Assembly (NCBI GenBank): GCA_025996895.1
Contig: BNTW01000004.1
Coordinates: 1 to 64,000, forward strand
From: Bacteroidia bacterium
Lineage (GTDB): Bacteria; Bacteroidota; Bacteroidia; Bacteroidales; Azobacteroidaceae
Direction: 5' to 3'
DNA: 64,000 nt
Part shown: positions 1 through 8,417 of the stretch, one piece after another
How the letters are laid out: the number at the start of each line of letters is the position of its first letter
How positions within the stretch are numbered: position 1 is the first letter of the stretch
Position numbers and translations under genes: made by a program
The notes under the pieces: model-generated
Told to the model about the DNA's origin: nothing
The model's database searches: none
The model's input: only the letters and a program-made list of their open reading frames with translations

Positions 1-42
1 TGAGAAAAAAGGCGCGTTACAAGGCACATAACGCGTGAATTT
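1..42 (-). terminator. Putative rho-independent terminator downstream of porT
   Basis: A perfect 7-bp inverted repeat (CGCGTTA at 13-19, TAACGCG at 29-35, 9-nt loop) is seen. Read on the minus strand the stem is followed directly by CCTTTTTT (positions 12 to 5), the layout of an intrinsic terminator. On the plus strand it is followed by TGAATTTTTG, so it could act in both directions. It lies about 145 nt past the porT stop and would end the addA-porT unit. Termination is inferred from structure only. Confidence 0.55.
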
Positions 43-180
43 TTGTTAAACCGCCAGGTGAGTAATGTGTGTGTGTATCATATTATTTTGCATTTTTTAA
101 AATAATTTTGTATGTTTTACAACATAAAATGCTTTTTAAACATAAAAAAATAACAGCAAAAAATGTGCCAAAGAATTTTT

Positions 181-888
181 TCACTCAAAATTGAACGTCA
201 GCGAAATCATGCGGGTAGTGCCTTTTTTCACGCTGTCGGAATATTTGCGCAAACTATTGTCGGTCAGGTCGGTGCGGTTGTGTTCGACGATGTCGGTCAG
301 GCCGAAACTAAAGCGGAGTTCGGGAGCGATTTTAACAATTTGCAGGTAAAAATCACAACCTATACCGATGGTCAGGCCGTAATTCATCATTTTGAAATAC
401 AGGGCTTCGTCCGTTTTTCGTCCCAAATCGAACGCGGTGAATGCACCCGTAATGAGGTAGGGGCGGTAATTATTCAATCGCAGGGAACGGTATTTTATTT
501 CCAACGGGAGCATGAGATAATTGGAACGAATGGTGGCGCGAAAACTTTCCTGTTTTTTGTCTTGCTCGACAAATTCAAAAGTTTTGTCGCCGAAATGCAG
601 CATAGGCGTAAAACGCAGATTCATCACCGGATTGAGGTATAAGTCGGCCAACAGTCCGACACTGAAACCGGGCGAAAAATCGGGAATGGTCGCAAACCAC
701 GTTTCGTCGTTTTCGGTGGGCACGCCCGCGTTGGTGACCACCAAATCCTGAACATTCAAGCCGACCGAAATACCGAAATGATACAGCTTCTGGTCGCCGT
801 AAGGCTGATTTTTCACCTTTTGCTTTTGCGCCGAAAGCGTTCCGAAAAGCAGGAGAAACCCCATCAAGAAGCTGATTTTCTTTTTCAT
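181..888 (-). CDS. porT: PorT-like outer-membrane beta-barrel protein (type IX secretion)
   Basis: A 235-residue protein with a signal peptide (positively charged start, hydrophobic core, cleavage probably after residue 20, SA|Q). Alternating hydrophobic and polar strands follow, ending in the aromatic-terminated strand FNFE typical of small outer-membrane barrels. Length and N-terminal pattern (GDQKLYHFGISVGLN) fit PorT, a component needed for T9SS export and for maturation of cargo in Porphyromonas. The assignment is supported by context: at least four proteins in this window carry T9SS-type C-terminal sorting domains. It lies 27 nt downstream of the addA-like helicase gene on the same strand and is probably co-transcribed. 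It could alternatively be a generic 'porin family' barrel. Confidence 0.72.
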   Translation of the reverse strand: MKKKISFLMGFLLLFGTLSAQKQKVKNQPYGDQKLYHFGISVGLNVQDLVVTNAGVPTENDETWFATIPDFSPGFSVGLLADLYLNPVMNLRFTPMLHFGDKTFEFVEQDKKQESFRATIRSNYLMLPLEIKYRSLRLNNYRPYLITGAFTAFDLGRKTDEALYFKMMNYGLTIGIGCDFYLQIVKIAPELRFSFGLTDIVEHNRTDLTDNSLRKYSDSVKKGTTRMISLTFNFE

Positions 889-915
889 ATTATTATTAAC
901 GGAAAAACGGCCGAC

Positions 916-3900
916 TTATTCCATTTTTTCAATAATTCTTTTTTCCACATACCACAGATAGCCTTCGACTTGCGGATAATTCATGTTTTTTAATAATTCC
1001 ATGTATTGCCTTACCTGTTTTTGGTGAGATTTGTGCGGCTCGCCGAATTTGTAGTCAATGACGAGCGTAGCGTTTTCGGAAAACAGTACGCGGTCGGGAC
1101 GTTTGCCGACCACTTCGCCGTCTTCTTCCGTGAGAATAGAATATTCGCGATATGCCCGGTAGTTATCTGAAAACCAATGCTCTACGTTTGCTTCAACGAT
1201 AGCCGAACGGATATTTTCTTTCAAATCTTCTTTCTGCGCGGGCAAAATCACTCCCTGCAAAATCAGGTTGTCGATGGCGCGTTCGATGTCGTCCATCCGG
1301 TGGATTTGCTCGAAAAGGTGGTGCATGATATTTCCGTACGAAACATACGTTTCTTTTTTGGACGCTTCCTGCCGGATAAATTCGCGCGATTGGTTAGACT
1401 GCTTAAAAATGGATTTTCCCGGCTGAAACTCGTTTGAAGTGAAGGTCGCGGACAGGGAAGGGGGCGTTTGCTTCAACGGATTGTCGGGCGTTTGGTCGAT
1501 GCGTGCTTGCGAATTATCCAAAGTGCCTTTTTCAAAATGCAATCCGTTGATACTCAACTGCAGCAAATCCGAAACTGTCGTGATTTTTTCCACACTTTCC
1601 GGCGTTTTTTTTTGTTTTGCCAGCAGAATAAGGTTGTGTTCTGCGCGGGTGAATGCCACATAGAGCAAATTCAGGTTATCCAGCCAGCTTTGTGCGGTTT
1701 CCGTTTCATATTCGGACGCGAAAACCGTGTCGGACATGGCTTGCGTATAAGCCACCGGCAAGAGTTCGAGGTCGTATAAATCCGCTTTCGGACTGCACCA
1801 GACCGTTGTGGCATTTTTCGGATTGATCGACCAATCGCAATATGGAATGACGACCGTGTGAAACTGCAAGCCTTTGGACTTGTGAATGGTCATCGCGCGG
1901 ATTCCCGAAACGCCCGCACCCGCCGGAATGGCTTTTGTTTTCAGTTCCTCGTCCCAATATTGCAGAAAATTCGGAATGTCGGCCGGCCTTTCGTTCAAAT
2001 ATTTGGAAACGGCATCGTAAAACGCAAAGAGATAGGCCGATTGCCCTTCTATTTTTTCCAGTTCGAGCCGGCGATACAAATAGCCGATTAATTCGAACAA
2101 CGGCATGCGGGATAATTCGTGCCTGTTTGTTAGGTCTGGCGAAGCTTGTAAAAAATACGCTAATTGTTCGCGGCTGACGGTGTTTTCGGGAAACGCAATC
2201 GTTTTCAATGCTTCGATCATTATCTGAATAGCCGGCGAAGACTTGAGTTGAAAGGCTTCATTCGACACAATATTTAAATAATAATTTTCCGCCAACACCG
2301 GATTTTCGGTTTGCTGCGCAGCCAAATAATCGGCCAGCACGCGGATATCTTTGTTGGTGCGTGTCAAAATGCAGATTTCGTCGGCCGGTATGCCGTTTTC
2401 CTGCAATAGCCGGAGTTTTTGTAAAACAGCTTCTTGCATATCGTCGGTAAAATCGACCGAAACAAAACCACGCTCAACCGTTTTGTGCGTTTTTTGCACC
2501 ACTTCCGAAGCAGCATAAGCCGACAAAAACGGCGAATGGGAAGCGTCCGAAAATTTGGTTTGATACAATTCGGTCAGCAAGCCGGCGGCGTGCGGAAAAA
2601 ACGCATTATTGAAATCAATCACCGTTTTTTCGCTTCGGTAATTATATTCCAGCGACTTCACTACCGCGTGTAATTCGTTCCCGACTTGATTTAGAATGTG
2701 CCAATCGCCGTTGCGCCAGCGGTAAATCGACTGCTTCACGTCGCCGACAATCAAGCTGAAATCGTCGTTCGCTATAATATTGGATAACAGTGCTTTAAAG
2801 TTGTTCCATTGCAGGCGCGAAGTATCCTGAAATTCGTCAATCATCACGTGGCGGACTTCCGTACCGATTTTTTCGTAGATAAACGGTGCGTCCGAGCCGT
2901 CAATCATTTCATTGAGAAACATGGCCGTATCCGACAGCATAAAGCGGTTGTTTTCCGCATTTTCGTTTGTAATTTCCTTCGTAATGTCCCACACCAAACC
3001 CAGCTGGTGAAGATTGCCGGTAATCAGTCGGGAAGTCAATACCACTTGAAGCATTTTCAGCGTGTCGTTCAGCAACGGTTGCAAGAAATCGCTTACCAAA
3101 CCGATGATTTCGTCCTTTCTTTTGTGCGTTTTCGTCACCCAAGCTTCCGTATCGGTACAACAATCCTGCAAGGTTTTATTCACTTTCACCGTATAATCGC
3201 CTTCGGCCAGCTTGCGGAAAAACTGAATGGGAATGCCTTTGCGGATAAAGTCTTCCGGCGATAAATTGTTGTCGTTCAATATTTTGCCGACTTTTTGACC
3301 GGTTTGCATAAAAAACGTCTTACATTCGCGCTTGATTTTTTCCTGCTGTGTGTGCAACTGCTTAAAAAGCTGCGGATTGTCCTGTATCTGTTGACGCAAC
3401 TGCTGTTCGTGTTCCTGAAAAAATTCGTCGTAGATGCACCGGCTGAAGTCTAAAAGTTCCTTTTCGATACGCCAATTCCGGTCGTCGTCCAATTTATGTT
3501 CGATGTAAGTCGTCAGCCATTCGAGAATTTGCTTGTTTTGGTGGGCTTTTTCGATCGTGGCGTGCACCGCTTCGTTCAGCACTTTGCCGGTGTTCATTTC
3601 GAGATTAAATTTGGAGCCTTTGCCCAATTCGCGTGCGAGATTACGGAGCACTTTTTGAAAAAAACTGTCGATAGTCGTGATATTCAACCGGCTGTAATCG
3701 TGCAAGATTGTATGTAAAATTGCTTGCGATTTTTCCCTGATTTGCTGTTCGTTCAAAAAATGTTTCGCTTCGTGCAAAGCTTCCTGTATCGATTGAAAAA
3801 ATCCGGTGGAATCTTGCGTTGCAAAAGCCAATCCATAGAGTTCGGCGAGGATACGGTCTTTCATTTCGCCGGTCGCTTCCTTCGTAAAGGTAACGGCCAA

Positions 3901-4017
3901 AATATGCCGGTAATGGTCTTCGACAGAAGCCGTTAACAACTCTTTGATGTATTCTTTCGCCAGCGTGTATGTTTTACCCGATCCGGCGGAAGCCTTATAT
4001 ATTTTTATTTTTGACAT
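916..4017 (-). CDS. UvrD/RecB-like ATP-dependent helicase-nuclease (AddA type)
   Basis: A 1033-residue superfamily-1 helicase fused to a nuclease. The Walker A motif ASAGSGKT is at residues 9-16 and the DEFQDTS motif II begins near residue 394. Helicase motifs follow, including AMTIHKSKGLQF and LLYVAFTRAE in the second RecA-like half. A PD-(D/E)XK nuclease motif (IDYKFG, D988 and K990) closes the protein, as in AddA and RecB. It would unwind and resect double-strand ends for recombination repair in the cytoplasm. The ATG at 4017 is chosen because Walker A then sits at the very N terminus as in the family; the open frame extends 16 codons further upstream. The usual AddB-like partner is not adjacent; porT follows instead. 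Confidence 0.88.
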   Translation of the reverse strand: MSKIKIYKASAGSGKTYTLAKEYIKELLTASVEDHYRHILAVTFTKEATGEMKDRILAELYGLAFATQDSTGFFQSIQEALHEAKHFLNEQQIREKSQAILHTILHDYSRLNITTIDSFFQKVLRNLARELGKGSKFNLEMNTGKVLNEAVHATIEKAHQNKQILEWLTTYIEHKLDDDRNWRIEKELLDFSRCIYDEFFQEHEQQLRQQIQDNPQLFKQLHTQQEKIKRECKTFFMQTGQKVGKILNDNNLSPEDFIRKGIPIQFFRKLAEGDYTVKVNKTLQDCCTDTEAWVTKTHKRKDEIIGLVSDFLQPLLNDTLKMLQVVLTSRLITGNLHQLGLVWDITKEITNENAENNRFMLSDTAMFLNEMIDGSDAPFIYEKIGTEVRHVMIDEFQDTSRLQWNNFKALLSNIIANDDFSLIVGDVKQSIYRWRNGDWHILNQVGNELHAVVKSLEYNYRSEKTVIDFNNAFFPHAAGLLTELYQTKFSDASHSPFLSAYAASEVVQKTHKTVERGFVSVDFTDDMQEAVLQKLRLLQENGIPADEICILTRTNKDIRVLADYLAAQQTENPVLAENYYLNIVSNEAFQLKSSPAIQIMIEALKTIAFPENTVSREQLAYFLQASPDLTNRHELSRMPLFELIGYLYRRLELEKIEGQSAYLFAFYDAVSKYLNERPADIPNFLQYWDEELKTKAIPAGAGVSGIRAMTIHKSKGLQFHTVVIPYCDWSINPKNATTVWCSPKADLYDLELLPVAYTQAMSDTVFASEYETETAQSWLDNLNLLYVAFTRAEHNLILLAKQKKTPESVEKITTVSDLLQLSINGLHFEKGTLDNSQARIDQTPDNPLKQTPPSLSATFTSNEFQPGKSIFKQSNQSREFIRQEASKKETYVSYGNIMHHLFEQIHRMDDIERAIDNLILQGVILPAQKEDLKENIRSAIVEANVEHWFSDNYRAYREYSILTEEDGEVVGKRPDRVLFSENATLVIDYKFGEPHKSHQKQVRQYMELLKNMNYPQVEGYLWYVEKRIIEKME

Positions 4018-4044
4018 ACTCTTGGCAATTATATTTCTTCTTTC

Positions 4045-4052
4045 TATCTTTG
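4045..4052 (+). promoter_or_regulatory. Bacteroidetes -7 promoter element (TATCTTTG)
   Basis: TATCTTTG matches the TAnnTTTG -7 consensus of the Bacteroidetes primary sigma factor. It lies about 105 nt upstream of the ATG at 4157, leaving a 5' leader of roughly 95 nt. No clear -33 TTTG is seen at the expected spacing. Confidence 0.5.
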
Positions 4053-4156
4053 TTCCCAATTGCAATGCTCGGCTGATATTCTGCCAACGGAATATAAAAG
4101 TTTTCTCTCACGAAAATGTTACGCTCCCTAATTACAAATTTAAGTATTACAAAAGT

Positions 4157-5410
4157 ATGAAAAAACAATTGAAAAACACAGGATTTATTCTCGCAGGTTT
4201 GTTCTTTTCTATTACTATGCTTTGTGCGCAAACCGGAGAAGGTTTTTTTACCATTGGCGGAGTGGTGAAAAATGCAAAAAATAAGAAGACGGTCGAATAC
4301 GTGAATGTGTCGGCGGTCGGAACGAATGTGGGTACGATTACCAACGAAAACGGCGAATTTATGCTGAAAATCAACAACGATGCGGATGTGCGCGAAATCG
4401 AGCTTTCCAGTCTCGGTTATTACAATGCGAAATATACCATTTCCAAGTCCAGCGAAGCGAAAAGCGTTTTTTATCTGACGCCTCGCTCGATTGAATTAAA
4501 GGAACTCGAAGTAGTCAGCTGGAAAAATCCGGAAGATTTGGTCAGGGCAGCCGTCGATAAAATCGGCGACAATTACGGTGCCGCCCCAAATTTATTGACC
4601 GGTTTTTATCGCGAAACCATTCAGAAAGGGCGGAAATACATTACGGTTTCCGAAGCGGTGATAGAAACTTATAAATCGGCTTATACAAAAGATGCCCGGG
4701 GCGATAAAGTGCAGGTGTTGAAGGGACGCAAATTGTTGAGTCCCAATGTAAAAGACACTTTGAGCGTTAAATTGTTGGGCGGCCCGAACATCGCGATTTA
4801 TGTCGATGCAGTGAAAAACATGGAAATTTTATTGGAAAAAGAGATGTTGCATTGGTATGCTTATAAAATGGGTGATGTAACTTCGATTGACGACCGCTTG
4901 CAATATGTAGTACATTTCGAGCCGCAAGTGGTGGCTTCGACGCCGTTGTATATCGGAACGTATTACATTGATAAGGAAACACTTGCCTTCACGCGGATTG
5001 ATTTCAAAATAGAAATGCGCGACAAGCAGAAAGTGACCGGCATTATTTTGAAAAACAAGCCGTCCGGTCTGCGCTTCACGCCCGACAATGTAGAATATGT
5101 GGTCGCTTACAAACAGCAAGGCGGAAAAAATTATTTGAATTACATTCGGAACGAGATGGATTTCCGTTGCGATTGGAAGAAAAAACTATTTTCGACGCGC
5201 TATACTGTTATTAGCGAAATGGTCGTTACCGACCGCATGAGTGAGCCGTTTTCCAAGATTACCGGCAAAGACGCTTTTTCTATGCGTAAATCATTGAGCG
5301 ATGAAGTGATGTCTTATTATGACAAAAATTTCTGGGGCGCGTATAACATTATCGAGCCTACGGAATCCCTGGAGTCGGCTGTCGGCAAATTGAAGAAAGC
5401 GGAGTTTTAA
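4157..5410 (+). CDS. CarboxypepD_reg-like domain envelope protein
   Basis: A 417-residue protein with a signal peptide (residues 1-24, MLCAQ cleavage) and a CarboxypepD_reg-like beta-sandwich at about residues 30-105 (GGVVKNAKNKKTVEYVNVSA, then GTITNENGEFMLKI). A conserved downstream region of unknown fold ends in FWGAYNIIEPTESLE. Proteins with this architecture are common in Bacteroidetes and are annotated only as carboxypeptidase-like regulatory domain proteins; the substrate is unknown. It probably resides in the periplasm or outer membrane. The ATG at 4157 is chosen because it begins the signal peptide; the frame is open 71 codons further upstream. Its stop overlaps that of the convergent argE-like gene. 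Confidence 0.8.
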   Translation: MKKQLKNTGFILAGLFFSITMLCAQTGEGFFTIGGVVKNAKNKKTVEYVNVSAVGTNVGTITNENGEFMLKINNDADVREIELSSLGYYNAKYTISKSSEAKSVFYLTPRSIELKELEVVSWKNPEDLVRAAVDKIGDNYGAAPNLLTGFYRETIQKGRKYITVSEAVIETYKSAYTKDARGDKVQVLKGRKLLSPNVKDTLSVKLLGGPNIAIYVDAVKNMEILLEKEMLHWYAYKMGDVTSIDDRLQYVVHFEPQVVASTPLYIGTYYIDKETLAFTRIDFKIEMRDKQKVTGIILKNKPSGLRFTPDNVEYVVAYKQQGGKNYLNYIRNEMDFRCDWKKKLFSTRYTVISEMVVTDRMSEPFSKITGKDAFSMRKSLSDEVMSYYDKNFWGAYNIIEPTESLESAVGKLKKAEF

Positions 5411-6480
5411 TGTGGCATAATGGAGTTGAAATTATCCAGCAACCGAATGTAAATATCAATTGCTTCCCGGATTTCCGCCAAATAGACAAACTCGTCGGCG
5501 GTGTGTGAGCGTGCCGACGCGCCCGGGCCGATTTTCAATGACGGAACAGGTATATGCGTTTGGTCGGACAGGGTAGGAGAGCCGAAAGGTTTCAATCCCA
5601 GCCGGATAGCGTGTTGTATGAGCGGGTGATCCGGGTCAATTTTGGAAGAATTGAGCCGTAGTGAACGCGCGTGGATTTCGCAAGGGCAATTTTCCTGTAT
5701 GTATTGGAGGATTTGTTCGTTGGTGTAAAGTTCGTTGGTGCGGACATCGACCGTAAATCGGCAGATATCGGGAATGACATTGTGTTGTGTGCCGGCTTCT
5801 ATCATCGTAACAGTGGTTTTGACTGCACCCAACAAATCGCTTATCATAGGAAACGGCAATTCTTGAAACCACCGGATAATTGGCAGGGCTTTGTAAATCG
5901 CGTTTTCGCCTTCGTTTCGCGCCGCATGCCCTGCTTTTCCGCGTACTGTTCCGTCTAACACCAACAAGCCTTTTTCGGCGATGGCCGGTTGCATGTTTGT
6001 CGGCTCGCCCACCACTGCCAATGCAATCGGAGGTAATTCGGGCAATATCGTTTCAATCCCGCCGTTTCCCGATACTTCTTCTTCGCACGAAGCCAGAAAA
6101 ATAAAATTGTTCGGTTGTTCTTTTGCCGTCAAAATACGAAACGTTTGCCACAACGAAACCAACGACGCACCCGCATCGTTACTGCCCAAACCATACAATT
6201 TGCCTTCTTCTTCCACCGGAGAAAAAGGCTCTTTCGTCCAACCGGCCACCGGGCGTACCGTATCGATGTGCGAATTGAGCAAAATGGCCGACTTCATTTC
6301 ATCCCAATTCGGTGAAACGAGCCACAGATTGTTTCCTTTCCGTTGCGGACGCAACTTTTCTTTCCGAAAATACGATTCCAAAAAATCGGCGGCGGCTGTT
6401 TCATCCCGGCTGAAAGAGGGTATCGCAATCAAGTTTTTTAGTAGATCGACGGCGTCGAAAAACGAGGTATCTCTATCCAT
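5407..6480 (-). CDS. argE: M20 family metallo-deacetylase, ArgE-like (acyl-ornithine deacetylase)
   Basis: A 357-residue M20 amidohydrolase. Metal-site motifs are visible: NSHIDTV (first ligand and catalytic Asp), GLGSNDAGAS (bridging Asp) and SCEEEVSGNGG (catalytic Glu pair). The dimerisation domain sits in the middle. The GLGSNDAGAS and VRPVAGW patterns match the Bacteroidetes enzymes that release ornithine from an N-acyl-ornithine in arginine biosynthesis; in Bacteroides fragilis the acyl group is succinyl. No other arg genes are nearby. The ATG at 6480 is preferred to a TTG three codons upstream. It is convergent with, and overlaps by 4 nt, the preceding gene. Confidence 0.8.
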   Translation of the reverse strand: MDRDTSFFDAVDLLKNLIAIPSFSRDETAAADFLESYFRKEKLRPQRKGNNLWLVSPNWDEMKSAILLNSHIDTVRPVAGWTKEPFSPVEEEGKLYGLGSNDAGASLVSLWQTFRILTAKEQPNNFIFLASCEEEVSGNGGIETILPELPPIALAVVGEPTNMQPAIAEKGLLVLDGTVRGKAGHAARNEGENAIYKALPIIRWFQELPFPMISDLLGAVKTTVTMIEAGTQHNVIPDICRFTVDVRTNELYTNEQILQYIQENCPCEIHARSLRLNSSKIDPDHPLIQHAIRLGLKPFGSPTLSDQTHIPVPSLKIGPGASARSHTADEFVYLAEIREAIDIYIRLLDNFNSIMPH

Positions 6481-6517
6481 AATTTTCAAACTTTGCGCAA
6501 AGTTAAAATAAAAACCG

Positions 6518-6525
6518 TACTTTTG
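6518..6525 (+). promoter_or_regulatory. Bacteroidetes -7 promoter element for acyl-CoA synthetase
   Basis: TACTTTTG fits TAnnTTTG, with a TTTG at 6492-6495 about 22 nt upstream as a possible -33 element. Transcription would start about 15 nt before the ATG at 6549. Confidence 0.55.
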
Positions 6526-6548
6526 TCCTAAAATACATAGATTTCAGC

Positions 6549-8357
6549 ATGGAATATTATCATTTATCGGCGTTAATCCACCGGCAGGCGCAACAGTTCG
6601 GCGAGGAAGAAGCCATCAAAATACGCAATGAGCAGACCGGTACGTGGTCGTCCGTTTCGTGGAATGCCTTTTCGGCGAAAATCCGGATTGTCGCGGAAGC
6701 CCTTTGCCGTTGGGGCATTCAACCGCAGGAAAATATCGGTATTTACACGCAAAACAGTGCGGAATGTCTATATGTCGATTTTGCGGCGTTTGCCAATCGC
6801 GCGGTCATGATACCGATGTACGCCACTTCGTCTGTTCAGCAAATCGCCTATATGGTGAATGAAGCCGAAATCGCGATTTTGTTTGTCGGCGACCAAATGC
6901 AATATGACAATGCGCGTGAGGTGCTTCGCGAAAGTTCGTTTTTGAAACAGTTGATCGTTTTCGACGAAAAGGTACAATTAGCCGAAAACGACGATACTTC
7001 TGTCTATTTTGAAAATTTTTGTTCGGTTGAAAATCGAAATCCGCAAGATGCGATTACGGTCAAAAAACGGATGCAGGAAGCGCGCGATGAGGATACGGCA
7101 CATATTATTTATACATCGGGAACGACCGGCGAGCCGAAAGGTGTGGTTTTGACGCATGCGAATTACAAATTTATAATGAAAACGCACGACAAGCGGTTGA
7201 TTTATTTACCGCAACGTTTTCTGTCGATTTGCTTCCTTCCGATGACGCATATTTTTGAAAAAGCGTGGTCAATTTACTGCCTCCATCGCGGTTGTAGCTT
7301 GGCGATTAGTTTCGACCCGAAAGAAATTCAGACCTATATTAAAGAAGTGCGTCCGCAGGCGATGTGCAGTGTGCCGCGTTTTTGGGAAAAAGTGTATGCG
7401 GGTGTTCAGGAAAAAATCGAACAGTCCAATCCATTGCTCAAAGTCCTTTTTTTAGATGCTATTCAGACCGGAGAAAAACACAATTTAACGTATAAAAACG
7501 AAGGGAAAAAAGCACCGTGGGGATTACGAATGAAATTCAATTTTTACGATAAAACCATTTACTACTTGTTGAAGCGGGTGGTCGGTATCGAAAACGGCGT
7601 GATTTTTCCGGTGGCGGGTGCGACGCTTTCCGACAAAATTACGCGTTTTCTGCATTCGGTCAATATTCCGCTGATTTACGGATACGGCTTGACGGAAACG
7701 GTGGCGACGGTCAGTTGTTTTCCGCCGGTCGATTTTGAAATCGGGACGGTCGGCAAAGTCATGCCCGACACCGAAGTGCGTATCGGCGAAAACAGAGAAA
7801 TTCAAGTGCGCGCCGGAAGTGTAATGAAAGGATATTACAAAAAACCGGAAGCCACGGCCGAAGTCTTTACCGAAGATGGCTTTTTCCGTACCGGAGATGC
7901 CGGCTATTTGACTGAAAAGCAGGGAATTGTGCTTACGGAACGGATTAAGGATTTATATAAAACGTCGAACGGAAAATACATCGCGCCCCAGCAGTTGGAA
8001 GCTCGCTTGATGAACGACAAATACGTGGATACGGCGATTGTTATTGGTGACCAACGGAAATATGTTACCGCACTGATTATTCCGGCGTGGGACGAAATCA
8101 AAAAATATGTGCAGGATCAACGTATTTCGTTTCAATCGAAAAAAGAACTGCTCGAAAATTCTAATATTCTTACATTATTTAAGCAGCGAATTGAAGCGAT
8201 GCAGCACGAGTTCGCTAATTATGAACAAATCAAACGTTTCACGTTATTGCTTGAGCCATTCACCATTCAGGCGGGCGAATTGACGAACACGCTGAAAATG
8301 AAACGCGCGTTTATTGCGGAAAAATATAAGGACATTATTAATAATATGTATAAATAA
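6549..8357 (+). CDS. Long-chain acyl-CoA synthetase (AMP-binding)
   Basis: A 602-residue ANL-superfamily adenylating enzyme. The P-loop motif YTSGTTGEPKG is at about residues 188-198, the GYGLTET core motif follows, and the FRTGDAG and RIKDLYKTSNGKYIAPQQLE motifs occur near the C terminus. It activates fatty acids to acyl-CoA with ATP on the cytoplasmic side of the membrane. Length and motifs match the FadD15-like long-chain ligases common in Bacteroidetes. It is monocistronic, with its own -7 element, and is followed 60 nt later by the antiporter gene. It is complete, with no missing motifs. Confidence 0.9.
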   Translation: MEYYHLSALIHRQAQQFGEEEAIKIRNEQTGTWSSVSWNAFSAKIRIVAEALCRWGIQPQENIGIYTQNSAECLYVDFAAFANRAVMIPMYATSSVQQIAYMVNEAEIAILFVGDQMQYDNAREVLRESSFLKQLIVFDEKVQLAENDDTSVYFENFCSVENRNPQDAITVKKRMQEARDEDTAHIIYTSGTTGEPKGVVLTHANYKFIMKTHDKRLIYLPQRFLSICFLPMTHIFEKAWSIYCLHRGCSLAISFDPKEIQTYIKEVRPQAMCSVPRFWEKVYAGVQEKIEQSNPLLKVLFLDAIQTGEKHNLTYKNEGKKAPWGLRMKFNFYDKTIYYLLKRVVGIENGVIFPVAGATLSDKITRFLHSVNIPLIYGYGLTETVATVSCFPPVDFEIGTVGKVMPDTEVRIGENREIQVRAGSVMKGYYKKPEATAEVFTEDGFFRTGDAGYLTEKQGIVLTERIKDLYKTSNGKYIAPQQLEARLMNDKYVDTAIVIGDQRKYVTALIIPAWDEIKKYVQDQRISFQSKKELLENSNILTLFKQRIEAMQHEFANYEQIKRFTLLLEPFTIQAGELTNTLKMKRAFIAEKYKDIINNMYK

Positions 8358-8371
8358 ATTCAAAAGAATAC

Positions 8372-8379
8372 TATCTTTG
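8372..8379 (+). promoter_or_regulatory. Bacteroidetes -7 promoter element for antiporter-kdsB unit
   Basis: TATCTTTG is a perfect TAnnTTTG match 38 nt upstream of the antiporter ATG, between two codirectional genes. This suggests a separate transcription start for the kef-like gene and kdsB. Confidence 0.6.
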
Positions 8380-8417
8380 CAAAAAACAAGGTAAAATGTT
8401 CTAAAAAAGCAAAAAGT

